Part shown: in pieces, positions 48,712 through 56,199 of the stretch | How the letters are laid out: every line of letters starts with the position of its first letter | How positions within the stretch are numbered: position 1 is the first letter of the stretch | Source: Allobosea sp. 67-29 | GTDB taxonomy: Bacteria; Pseudomonadota; Alphaproteobacteria; Rhizobiales; Beijerinckiaceae | Direction of reading: 5' to 3' | Assembly (NCBI RefSeq): GCF_001898115.1 | Contig: NZ_MKSQ01000005.1 | Coordinates: forward strand, 1-64,000 | DNA length: 64,000 bases | The notes under the pieces: model-generated | The model's input: the letters and a program-made list of their open reading frames with translations, nothing else | Database searches by the model: none | Told to the model about the DNA's origin: nothing | Made by a program: the position numbers and the translations under genes

Positions 48712-49800
48712 ATGCTGCCCTTCAAGCCCGGCATCCAGCCCGACAGCTTCATCCGCGCCTTCATCGAAAAGGGCGTCGTCCGGCTCGCGCATCCCCCGGC
48801 CGAGGGGCAGATCCAGCCGGCGAGCCTCGATCTGCGGCTCGGCGAGCGGGCCTACCGCGTGCGTGCGAGCTTCCTGCCCGGCCCCGAGCGCACGGTGCGA
48901 AGCCGCATCGAGGATCTGTCGCTGCACGAGATCGACCTGACGCGCGGCGCCGTGCTCGAAACCGGCTGCGTCTACATCGCCGAGCTGATGGAAGGGCTGG
49001 CGCTGCCCAAGGGCCTGCGCGCCGCGGCCAATCCCAAGAGCTCGACCGGCCGGCTCGACGTCTTCACCCGCGTCATCACCGACCGGGCCCGCGAGTTCGA
49101 TCTGGTCGAGGACGGCTATGACGGGCCGCTCTTCATCGAGATTTCCCCGCGCACCTTCCCGGTGCTGGTGCGCTCGGGCTCGCGTCTGTCGCAGATCCGC
49201 TTCCGCGCCGGCGAGACCAGGCTCGACGATCGGGCGCTGGGCGAGGTCCATGCGCGCGAGACGCTGGTCAGCGCGGCGGAGCCGTCCTTCCAGGGTGGCG
49301 TTGCGGTCAGCGTCGATCTTTCGGGTTTCGACGGCCTGCTCGGCTACCGCGGCAAGCACCACACGGCGCTGATCGACGTCGACCGCGTCGGCGCCTATCG
49401 TGCCGCCGATTTCTGGGAGCCGATCCCCGACGACCGTTCCGGCGCCATGATTCTCGACCCCGGCCAGTTCTATATCCTGGCCTCGAAGGAAGCGGTGCAT
49501 GTCCCGCCGGCCTATGCCGCCGAGATGACGCCTTTCGATGCCCTCGTCGGCGAGTTCCGCGTGCACTATGCCGGCTTCTTCGACCCCGGTTTCGGGCACG
49601 GTGCCGCCGGCGGCCAGGGCGCGCGGGCGGTTCTCGAGGTGCGCTCCCGCGACGTGCCCTTCATCATCGAGGACGGGCAGATCGTCGGCCGCCTCGTCTA
49701 CGAGGCCATGGCGGCGCGCCCGCAGGCCCTTTATGGCGCCGGGCTGAAGTCGAACTACCAGGGTCAGGCGCTCAAGCTGTCGAAGCACTTCAAGGGCTGA
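48712..49800 (+). CDS. dcd: 2'-deoxycytidine 5'-triphosphate deaminase (long form)
   Basis: Makes dUTP from dCTP for thymidylate synthesis. At 362 residues this is the long alphaproteobacterial form, with two dUTPase-like modules. The first has GQIQPASLDLRLGERAYRV and NPKSSTGRLDVFTRVITD (substrate loop); the second contains GGVAVSVDLSGFDGLLGY and SNYQGQALKLSKHFKG at the end. ATG 48712 is the first start at the conserved N-terminus. Confidence 0.92.
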   Translation: MLPFKPGIQPDSFIRAFIEKGVVRLAHPPAEGQIQPASLDLRLGERAYRVRASFLPGPERTVRSRIEDLSLHEIDLTRGAVLETGCVYIAELMEGLALPKGLRAAANPKSSTGRLDVFTRVITDRAREFDLVEDGYDGPLFIEISPRTFPVLVRSGSRLSQIRFRAGETRLDDRALGEVHARETLVSAAEPSFQGGVAVSVDLSGFDGLLGYRGKHHTALIDVDRVGAYRAADFWEPIPDDRSGAMILDPGQFYILASKEAVHVPPAYAAEMTPFDALVGEFRVHYAGFFDPGFGHGAAGGQGARAVLEVRSRDVPFIIEDGQIVGRLVYEAMAARPQALYGAGLKSNYQGQALKLSKHFKG

Positions 49801-49957
49801 TCGGCGCCTGCGGTCAAGGCATGAGCCGTCTTCGCGGCAGCGGCTGGCGTCCCCGGCCGAAATGTCGAGGATGATGGCGGGGCGTCCGTGCGGCCGCCTC
49901 TTCCGACGCCGCCCCTGAGCGACGAACCCCTGCTGGTGCCTTTCCGGGAGTGAACCG

Positions 49958-50677
49958 ATGTCGAAGCTGAAGCCCGAAACCCGCGCCAGGCTGCGCGGCG
50001 TCTCCGTCGCGACGGTCTGCACCGCCTTGTTCAAGCGCGGCTTGCGCAACCAGTTCATCCAGGATGTGCGCCCGCTGAACCCCGAGGCCGGCACCATGGT
50101 CGGGGAGGCCTTCACCCTGCGCTACATCCCGGCGCGCGAGGACCTGAACCCGCTCTCCGTCTTCCAGAACCGGGCGCACCCCCAGCGGAAGGCGGTCGAG
50201 GATTGCCCGCCGGATGCGGTCATGGTGATCGACAGCCGCAAGGACGCGCGCGCCGCCTCGGCCGGCGGCATCCTCGTCTCGCGCCTGATGAAGCGCGGCG
50301 TCGCCGGCGTCGTCACCGATGGCGGCTTCCGCGACTCGCCCGAGATCGCAAGGCTGCCGTTCCCGGCCTATCACAACCGGCCCTCCGCCCCGACGAATCT
50401 CACGCTGCATCAGGCGATCGACATCAACGTGCCGATCGGCTGTGGCGATGTGCCGGTCTGGCCCGGAGACGTCGTGCTGGGCGATGGCGAGGGCGTCGTG
50501 GTCATCCCCGCCGATCTCGCCGACGAGATCGCCGAGGAAGCCGTCGAGATGACGGCCTTCGAGGACTTCGTCACCGAGGAGGTGTTGAAGGGCCGTTCCA
50601 TCCTCGGCCTTTATCCCGCGACCGACGAGCAGACCAAAGTCGACTTCGCCGCATGGCGCCAGGCGAACGGGCGCTGA
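49958..50677 (+). CDS. RraA-like protein (aldolase/RNase regulator fold)
   Basis: A 239-residue member of the RraA/HMG-aldolase superfamily. The phosphate- and metal-binding motif is GGFRDSPEIA in VTDGGFRDS, with the upstream Gly-rich GGILVSRLMKRG and the C-terminal DGEGVVVIPADLADEI. It is longer than RraA of E. coli and closer to enzymes that decarboxylate or cleave sugar-derived acids, so control of RNase E should not be assumed. The ATG follows GGGAG. It ends one base before the converging glutaminase stop. Confidence 0.8.
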   Translation: MSKLKPETRARLRGVSVATVCTALFKRGLRNQFIQDVRPLNPEAGTMVGEAFTLRYIPAREDLNPLSVFQNRAHPQRKAVEDCPPDAVMVIDSRKDARAASAGGILVSRLMKRGVAGVVTDGGFRDSPEIARLPFPAYHNRPSAPTNLTLHQAIDINVPIGCGDVPVWPGDVVLGDGEGVVVIPADLADEIAEEAVEMTAFEDFVTEEVLKGRSILGLYPATDEQTKVDFAAWRQANGR

Positions 50678-50678
50678 T

Positions 50679-51611
50679 TCAGCCGGGGTTGAAGACGGAC
50701 CAGCCCGTCGCCTCGGCCAGCCGTTCGAGGGCGAGCGTTCCCAGCATCGAGTTGCCGTTGGCATTGAGGCCCGGCGACCATACCGCGATCGCGGCCTGGC
50801 CGGGCGCGATCGCGAGAATGCCGCCGCCGACTCCCGATTTGCCGGGCAGGCCGACCCTGAAGGCGAAATCGCCCGATGCGTCGTAATGGCCGCAGGTCAG
50901 CATCAGCGCGTTGATGCGCCGGGCGCGCTGGGCCGAGACCACGCGCGCGCCGCCCGGCTCGTGCAGCCCCCCATGCATCAGGAACCGGCCGGCGAGGGCG
51001 AGCTGGCGGCAGCTCATGGCGATGGCGCATTGATGGAAATAGACGCCGAGCGTCAGCTCCGGCGCATGGTGGATGTTGCCGAAGGCCTTCATGTAGTTGG
51101 CGAGCGCGATGTTGCGGAAGCCGGTCGCCTGCTCGGCCCGGGCCACCGTCTCGTCGATGATGATGCCGTCGTCGTCGGCGAGGTAGCGTATGAAGCGGAG
51201 CAGCTCGCCGATGGCGACGCGGGGCTCGTGCCCGGCCAGGTTGATGTCGGCAACGACGAGCGCGCCCGCGTTGATGAACGGATTGCGCGGAATTCCCTGC
51301 TCGCGCTCGAGCTGCACGATCGAGTTGAACGGCGTCCCCGAGGGCTCCCGCCCGACCCGGCGCCACAGCGTGTCTCCCACCTTGCCGAGCGCCTGCGTCA
51401 GCGCGAAGACCTTGGAGACGCTCTGGATCGAGAACGGCTCCTCGCTGTCGCCGGCGGCGTGGAGGCGGCCATCGGCCGTGACCACGCAGAGCCCGAACTG
51501 GCGCGGATCGACCCGGGCGAGTGGCGGAATATACTGCGCGACCTCGCCGCGCTCGCTCGCATCGCGCATCTCGGCCGCGATGTCCTGCACGAGGGTCCCC
51601 AGATCCGCCAA
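50679..51611 (-). CDS. glsA: Glutaminase A
   Basis: Serine-dependent beta-lactamase-fold enzyme hydrolysing glutamine to glutamate and ammonia. The 310-residue protein has the catalytic SxxK as [40 protein letters not shown] and the C-terminal [12 protein letters not shown]. Start TTG 51611 is supported by a GGAGGGGG site five to eight bases upstream. The gene stands alone, convergent with the RraA-like gene. Confidence 0.95.
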   Translation of the reverse strand: MADLGTLVQDIAAEMRDASERGEVAQYIPPLARVDPRQFGLCVVTADGRLHAAGDSEEPFSIQSVSKVFALTQALGKVGDTLWRRVGREPSGTPFNSIVQLEREQGIPRNPFINAGALVVADINLAGHEPRVAIGELLRFIRYLADDDGIIIDETVARAEQATGFRNIALANYMKAFGNIHHAPELTLGVYFHQCAIAMSCRQLALAGRFLMHGGLHEPGGARVVSAQRARRINALMLTCGHYDASGDFAFRVGLPGKSGVGGGILAIAPGQAAIAVWSPGLNANGNSMLGTLALERLAEATGWSVFNPG

Positions 51612-51697
51612 GCTTTCCCCCTCCGCCGCTCCCGGTCGGATCAGGCAAGCCCGAGCGCGGCGGCCAGGTCAAGCCGGCAGCCGGGCGCGCCTTCCCG

Positions 51698-52888
51698 TCA
51701 ATGCAGCAGGCGCGGACCGGTGGAGGCCTGGCCATCGATGACGGCGCGCTGCGCGGCAATGACGCAGAGCGACTTGCCCCGCGACTTCGCCTGGTAGAGC
51801 GCGGCATCGGCCGCCGCCATCACGGCGTTCATGTCGGTGCCGTGCTCGGGGGCCAGCGCGATGCCGACCGAGGCACCGATATGCAGGCGGTGGCCGCTGT
51901 CGAGCTCGTAGGGTTCGGAGATATCCTTGACGAGGCGCTCTCCGATCCGCTGCAGCTGCACCCGCTCGGTCTGTTCCGAGAGCACGACGAATTCGTCGCC
52001 GCCGATGCGCGCCGCGATGTCGGAGCTCCGCACCAGCGCTCGCAGCCGCTCGGCCACGAGCTGCAGCAGCGCATCGCCTGCCGGATGGCCGTAGGTGTCG
52101 TTCACGGCCTTGAAACCGTCGAGATCGAGATAGATCAGCGCCAGACCCTGGGGGGCCGCGTCGCTGCCGAAGCGGGTCGCGAAGGCGCGCGTCAGCCCGG
52201 CCCGGTTCGAAAGGCCGGTCAGCATGTCGTGGCGCGCATGGAAGGCGTTCTCGCGCTCGGCCCGCATGGTCGAGATCAGCATCGCGTTCAGCTTGTAGGC
52301 GGCGAGCGTCATGCTGAAGAGGTAGAGCGGGATCTGCATGAAGGTGACGAACATGATCGGCTCACCGGCGAAGAGCGCCCCGAAGCAGCAGGGCCCGAGC
52401 GTCAGTGCGATCATGACCCCGGCCATGCGCGGCGCCCCGAAATTCCGGAAGCAGATGCCGCCGACCATGGCGGCCGCGGAAAGGCAGGCCAGCGTCGCCG
52501 CCACCCAATCGCCGCTGATCAGGCTCAGGAAGGTGCCGGCGCCGACGCCGGCCGCCCAGGCCACGCCGAGCAGGAGATAGCCGTCGGTCCAGGTCGGCTC
52601 GCCGCGCGCGGCCTTCCGGCGCGCGTCGACGAGCACGTAGAGCCTGATCAGGCAGCACAGCACCTCGAAGGCGCACCAGAGCTGGAACGGCAGGGTCGGG
52701 ATGCGCCAGGCGATCAGGAAGGAGACGGCGAGCGAGTTGATGACGCCGCCCGCGAAGATCGGCAGCGTGCCGAACAGGCTGGCGACCAGCGCGGTCCTGA
52801 TCTCGGCGGGTACGTCGGGACCTGCGTCGGCGAGCCAGCGCGTCAGGCGCCAGCGCGGCAAGCTGTAACGCAGGGCTGCACCACTCAT
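51698..52888 (-). CDS. Membrane-bound diguanylate cyclase (GGDEF)
   Basis: Makes cyclic di-GMP. The 396-residue protein has about six hydrophobic segments in residues 30-215, with no known sensor motif, then a GGDEF domain from about 222. The active site is intact (RIGGDEFVVL), and the inhibitory site RSSD stands five residues before it, so product inhibition is expected. The substrate Asn/Asp region HDMLTGLSNRAGL is normal. No EAL domain. The target process is unknown; a link to the nearby polysaccharide locus is possible but unproven. Confidence 0.92.
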   Translation of the reverse strand: MSGAALRYSLPRWRLTRWLADAGPDVPAEIRTALVASLFGTLPIFAGGVINSLAVSFLIAWRIPTLPFQLWCAFEVLCCLIRLYVLVDARRKAARGEPTWTDGYLLLGVAWAAGVGAGTFLSLISGDWVAATLACLSAAAMVGGICFRNFGAPRMAGVMIALTLGPCCFGALFAGEPIMFVTFMQIPLYLFSMTLAAYKLNAMLISTMRAERENAFHARHDMLTGLSNRAGLTRAFATRFGSDAAPQGLALIYLDLDGFKAVNDTYGHPAGDALLQLVAERLRALVRSSDIAARIGGDEFVVLSEQTERVQLQRIGERLVKDISEPYELDSGHRLHIGASVGIALAPEHGTDMNAVMAAADAALYQAKSRGKSLCVIAAQRAVIDGQASTGPRLLH

Positions 52889-53020
52889 AGGCCGGTCGAG
52901 CTCCTCGCTGCGAGCAGAACGGGGCCCTGCCAGCGAAGCGCGGCATAGTCTGAACTGGTTACGATTCCGTGTGGCGAACCTGCCGGTTTCGCATGGCCGG
53001 CCTGTTGTTGGCGCCGCGGC

Positions 53021-53815
53021 TCAGCTGGCCTCGCGATAGACCCAGACGCGCGCCGGCGGGATGTTGCGCAGTACCCAGTCGGAGACGAAGGCCTTGAGGC
53101 CCGAGCCCTTGCGCGGGATCGGCGAGATCACCGAATAGGTGAACTGGATGAACGGAGCGCCGTCCGCCAGCAGCGGAAAGGCTTCCTTGGCGAGCGCCGA
53201 GCGGGCCGGTGGCGGCCGGTTGAACAGTGGCAGGCTCGAAACCAGGGCGATCGCCTTTTCGCCGAGGTGCCCGGCCAACGTCGTCGAGAGGGCGTAGGCA
53301 TCGCCCTGGACGACGGTCGCCCGCGGAAAGCGCCGGCGCAGCAGCTCGCAGAACTCCGGGCTGTATTCGACCAGGATCAGCCGCCCCTCGTCGATACCGC
53401 GCTCGATCAGCGCCTCGGTGACCGGGCCGGTGCCGGGTCCGATCTCGATCACGGGGCCGGGCTGCTCCGGGTCGACATAGGAGGCCATGCGCCGCGCCAG
53501 GGCCGGGCTCGACGGCGTCACCGATCCCGTCCGCAGCGGATCGTCGATCCAGGACTTGATGAAGCGCGCTTCGTCTCCGAGCTTCGACCTGGCCTCGCTG
53601 ACGCGGTTCTTCAGCTTTTCCGCCTTGTTGCGGACCTCGCCTTCGACCTTGTAGCGGACCGCGGCGACCTTGAGCTTGGCCTCCGCGACGCAGTCGACCA
53701 GATCTGCCGCCGTGACGCGGACTTCGCCTTCGAGCCGGTTGGCGACGCGCGACTGGCCGAGCCGTGCCGCGATCGAGCCCGCCCGCGGCGGACGATGTCG
53801 AGTCGTCGAAGACAT
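53021..53815 (-). CDS. SAM-dependent phospholipid methyltransferase (PmtA-like)
   Basis: A 264-residue class I methyltransferase resembling PmtA, which makes phosphatidylcholine by methylating phosphatidylethanolamine. The SAM motif is PVIEIGPGTGPVTEALIERG, followed by VEYSPEFCELLRRRFP, QGDAYAL and the catalytic-region SSLPLFNRPP. The first 85 residues form a charged helical extension rich in Val, Glu, Lys and Arg that is not part of the methyltransferase fold and may bind membrane. The ATG at 53813-53815 marks the start of this extension. Ribosomal RNA methyltransferases (KsgA type) are relatives, but the lipid type fits better. Confidence 0.72.
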   Translation of the reverse strand: MSSTTRHRPPRAGSIAARLGQSRVANRLEGEVRVTAADLVDCVAEAKLKVAAVRYKVEGEVRNKAEKLKNRVSEARSKLGDEARFIKSWIDDPLRTGSVTPSSPALARRMASYVDPEQPGPVIEIGPGTGPVTEALIERGIDEGRLILVEYSPEFCELLRRRFPRATVVQGDAYALSTTLAGHLGEKAIALVSSLPLFNRPPPARSALAKEAFPLLADGAPFIQFTYSVISPIPRKGSGLKAFVSDWVLRNIPPARVWVYREAS

Positions 53816-53934
53816 GATACCCCTTGTACGCTGCAAAGCGGCTCGTTTTCCAGCGTCGCGGAACGTTACCCGCCCGCCATATGCGGTCAAGAGCGAGCGC
53901 TCGGCAAGCCTCTTCGCAGCCCTTTGCTGCAGGA

Positions 53935-54690
53935 TCAGATGAGCGGCCGCGGCGCCCTGCCGCTCTCGTAGACGGAGGCCATGCGGGCGGTCAGCCGCGG
54001 ATTGAGCAGGGTCAGGCGGCCGCCCGAGATCGCGAACAGCCCGGCCTTGCGCAGTTTCGACCATGTCTTGCTCGTATGGACGAGCGAAAGGCCGAGCGCG
54101 TCGGCGATCTGCTGTTGCGACAGCGGAAAGGCGAAGCTGCCCTCGCTCACCAGGCCGAGCGCGTCGGCGCGGCGATAGAGGGTGATGACCAGGGCGGCGA
54201 TGCGCTCGCTGGCCGTGCGCTGGCCGACCGACGTCAGGTTGTCGTCGACGATCGCCTCCTCGCGCGAGCCGAGCCATGCCAGTTCGTAGGCGAGGTTCGG
54301 CATCCGCACGAACAGGTCCCAGATCCGCTTGCGCGGGAAGACGCAAAGCTCGACATCCGTCAGAGCCTCGACGCCATGCTCGGCGGCTGCCAGCAGCGAG
54401 GCCTGCAGGCCGACCGGGTCCCCCGGCAACAGGAAGTTGAGGATCTGGCGGCGGCCGTCCGGCAGGGACTTGTAGCGGAAGGCCCAGCCCGAATAGAGCG
54501 TATAGAGCTCGGCGTCCTCTTGGCCGGGATGGATGATGTCGCTGCCGGCCGCCAGTGTCCGATGGTCGGTCTTCATCGCCTGGATGAAGCGGATCTCGTC
54601 ATCGGTCTTGTCCTCGAAGGCCGGTTTCAGGCGCAGCGGACAGGCGAGGCAAGCCGGTCCGAGCCGCCCCGTTCTGGTCTTGAGGTGCAT
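53935..54690 (-). CDS. Crp/Fnr-family transcription regulator
   Basis: A 251-residue regulator with a cyclic-nucleotide-type beta-barrel sensor (about residues 35-140, LYSGWAFRYKSLPDGRRQIL) and a C-terminal winged helix with FPLSQQQIADALGLSLVHTS. An N-terminal CLAC (Cys14 and Cys17) is present, but the full four-Cys FNR set is not, so Fe-S sensing is unproven. The ATG at 54688-54690 fits the family start. A perfect EcfG-type promoter ends 50 bp upstream, which suggests it is a second-tier regulator in the general stress response. Confidence 0.88.
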   Translation of the reverse strand: MHLKTRTGRLGPACLACPLRLKPAFEDKTDDEIRFIQAMKTDHRTLAAGSDIIHPGQEDAELYTLYSGWAFRYKSLPDGRRQILNFLLPGDPVGLQASLLAAAEHGVEALTDVELCVFPRKRIWDLFVRMPNLAYELAWLGSREEAIVDDNLTSVGQRTASERIAALVITLYRRADALGLVSEGSFAFPLSQQQIADALGLSLVHTSKTWSKLRKAGLFAISGGRLTLLNPRLTARMASVYESGRAPRPLI

Positions 54691-54739
54691 CACTGGATTC
54701 GTCCCCCCTGGCGGCGCCTCGCAGCGCCGGTGAGCGATC

Positions 54740-54765
54740 AACGCAGGCGGTCGGTTTCGCGTTCC
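54740..54765 (-). promoter_or_regulatory. Sigma-EcfG-type promoter of the Crp/Fnr gene
   Basis: On the minus strand GGAAC (54765-54761), a 17-bp spacer and CGTT (54743-54740), an exact match to the general stress sigma factor consensus. The predicted start near 54731 gives a leader of about 40 nt before the ATG. Confidence 0.75.
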
Positions 54766-54820
54766 CGCAGCCTCGTCGCCGGTGCAGCGGCGTGCGCGGC
54801 GTGGCGGAACCACGGGCCTT

Positions 54821-54846
54821 GGAACCGTAGGTCTCATGGGCGCGTT
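54821..54846 (+). promoter_or_regulatory. Sigma-EcfG-type promoter of the 90-residue membrane protein gene
   Basis: GGAAC at 54821-54825, a 17-bp spacer and CGTT at 54843-54846. It points away from the EcfG-type promoter at 54740-54765, making a divergent pair. The predicted start is about 45 nt before the ATG at 54898. Confidence 0.75.
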
Positions 54847-54897
54847 GGTTGCGCAATGGCCGGCTCTTTCGGGCCGGCGCGGCGATGGGAGACGAAG

Positions 54898-55170
54898 ATG
54901 CTGAACGACAGCCTGGCCCCCGCCAAGCGGGCTTTGATCTTCTTCGGTTGCATGGGGGCGCTCGTCGCCGGCCTGACCTATGGCGCGGGCCTTCAGATCC
55001 CGTCCGACCGGAGTTCCGCCACCGTGGCCCAGATGCGTGGCGCGCCGGCGGAGACGCAGTTCGCAGCCGTCGACCGCGCCGACCGCGGCGAAACGGTCGT
55101 GCGGCGCGCCATTCCCGCTCCCTCGAAGCAGGCGATGGTCGAAGGCGAGCCGCGGATCGTCCTGCGATAG
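54898..55170 (+). CDS. Small single-pass membrane protein, unknown function
   Basis: A 90-residue protein that I do not recognise. It begins MLNDSLAPAKRALIFFGCMG; residues about 12-32 are hydrophobic and could be a membrane anchor, and the rest is hydrophilic with many Arg and Ala. GGGAGA lies six bases before the ATG, and an exact EcfG-type promoter is upstream, which together support a real stress-induced gene. A second EcfG-type promoter and a terminator follow its stop. Confidence 0.65.
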   Translation: MLNDSLAPAKRALIFFGCMGALVAGLTYGAGLQIPSDRSSATVAQMRGAPAETQFAAVDRADRGETVVRRAIPAPSKQAMVEGEPRIVLR

Positions 55171-55176
55171 CCGTAC

Positions 55177-55201
55177 GGAACCAGGCGGCGCCTCGCGCGT
55201 T
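55177..55201 (+). promoter_or_regulatory. Sigma-EcfG-type promoter ahead of the transglutaminase gene
   Basis: GGAAC at 55177-55181, a 16-bp spacer and CGTT at 55198-55201. The predicted start is near 55209. A terminator hairpin at 55233-55258 lies between that start and the next ATG, so the promoter may make a short RNA, or its product may be attenuated. Confidence 0.7.
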
Positions 55202-55232
55202 CATCGCGTGGCGCTCCTCGCGCTGCACTTCG

Positions 55233-55258
55233 AGCCGCCCCTGGGCGGCTTGTTTTTT
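55233..55258 (+). terminator. Terminator between the 90-residue protein gene and the transglutaminase gene
   Basis: Stem AGCCGCC / GGCGGCT with a 4-base loop (CCTG), followed by TGTTTTTT. It ends the 90-residue protein transcript 63 bp after its stop, and is also downstream of the EcfG-type promoter at 55177. Confidence 0.75.
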
Positions 55259-55286
55259 GGCCGGCGCGCCTGCGCACGGGGGAATG

Positions 55287-56177
55287 ATGTATCTGCGCAT
55301 CCGCCACGCGACGACTTATCGCTACGCCGTGCCTGTCAGTTTCGGCCCGCATCGGCTCATGCTGCGGCCGCGCGACAGCTTCGACCTGCGGCTGGTAGAC
55401 ACCGCCCTGACGGTGTCTCCCGACGCGAACCTGCGCTGGATGCACGATGCCTATGGCAACCCGGTGGCACTGGCCGATTTCGCGCAGCCTGCCGAGACGC
55501 TGGAGATCGTCAGCGAGCTCGTGATCGAGCGTTTCGGCTCGGCCCTCCCGCGCAGCCGGCTCGAGCCGCGCACCGCCTTGACCGGCGTGGTCTACAGCGA
55601 CGGCGAACGGACGGTGCTGCAGCCCTATCTCGCGCGCGCCGCCGCCGATCCCGACGGCATCCTGGAGCGCTGGCTCGCCGATTTCCGCGCCCGGCTCGGC
55701 CAGGGCTCCGGGCATCTCCTTCGCGATCTCGCCCATGCGATCTATACCGGGCTGACCTACGCCGTCCGCTACGACGAGGGCACGCAGCACCCGGCCGATA
55801 CGCTGCAGCTCGGGAGCGGCTCCTGTCGCGATTATGCCTGGCTGTTCATCGAGCTGGCGCGCCGCATGGGCTTCGCCGGGCGCTTCGTCACCGGCTACAT
55901 CCACGATCAGTCTCCGGATGCCAGCGGGCTCGTCTCGCCGGTCGGTTTGACCCATGCCTGGGCCGATGTCTTCATCCCGGGCGATGGCTGGGTCGAGTTC
56001 GACCCGACCAACGATCTCGTGGCGGACCGGCAGCTGCTCCGGATCGCGGTTGCGCGCGTGCCGGAGGATGCGTCGCCGATCGCCGGCAGCTTCACCGGCC
56101 CGCCGGGGTCCTTCCTGGGCCTTTCCGTCGGCGTCCTGATCGAGCCGGTCGAGACGCTGGCCGGGCAGCCCGGCTGA
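55287..56177 (+). CDS. Transglutaminase-like protein
   Basis: A 296-residue cytoplasmic protein of the bacterial transglutaminase-like group. It has an N-terminal beta domain (MYLRIRHATTYRYAVPVSF, bact_transglu_N) and a papain-like core with the triad Cys180 (GSGSCRDYAWL), His223 (THAWADVF) and Asp239 (FDPTND). Members may crosslink proteins or act as peptidases; the substrate is unknown. ATG 55287 is preferred over ATG 55284 because GGGGGA is then at a workable distance. Located in the stress-response island behind an EcfG-type promoter. Confidence 0.87.
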   Translation: MYLRIRHATTYRYAVPVSFGPHRLMLRPRDSFDLRLVDTALTVSPDANLRWMHDAYGNPVALADFAQPAETLEIVSELVIERFGSALPRSRLEPRTALTGVVYSDGERTVLQPYLARAAADPDGILERWLADFRARLGQGSGHLLRDLAHAIYTGLTYAVRYDEGTQHPADTLQLGSGSCRDYAWLFIELARRMGFAGRFVTGYIHDQSPDASGLVSPVGLTHAWADVFIPGDGWVEFDPTNDLVADRQLLRIAVARVPEDASPIAGSFTGPPGSFLGLSVGVLIEPVETLAGQPG

Positions 56178-56199
56178 GGCTGCGGACCGCAGCGGCGCT

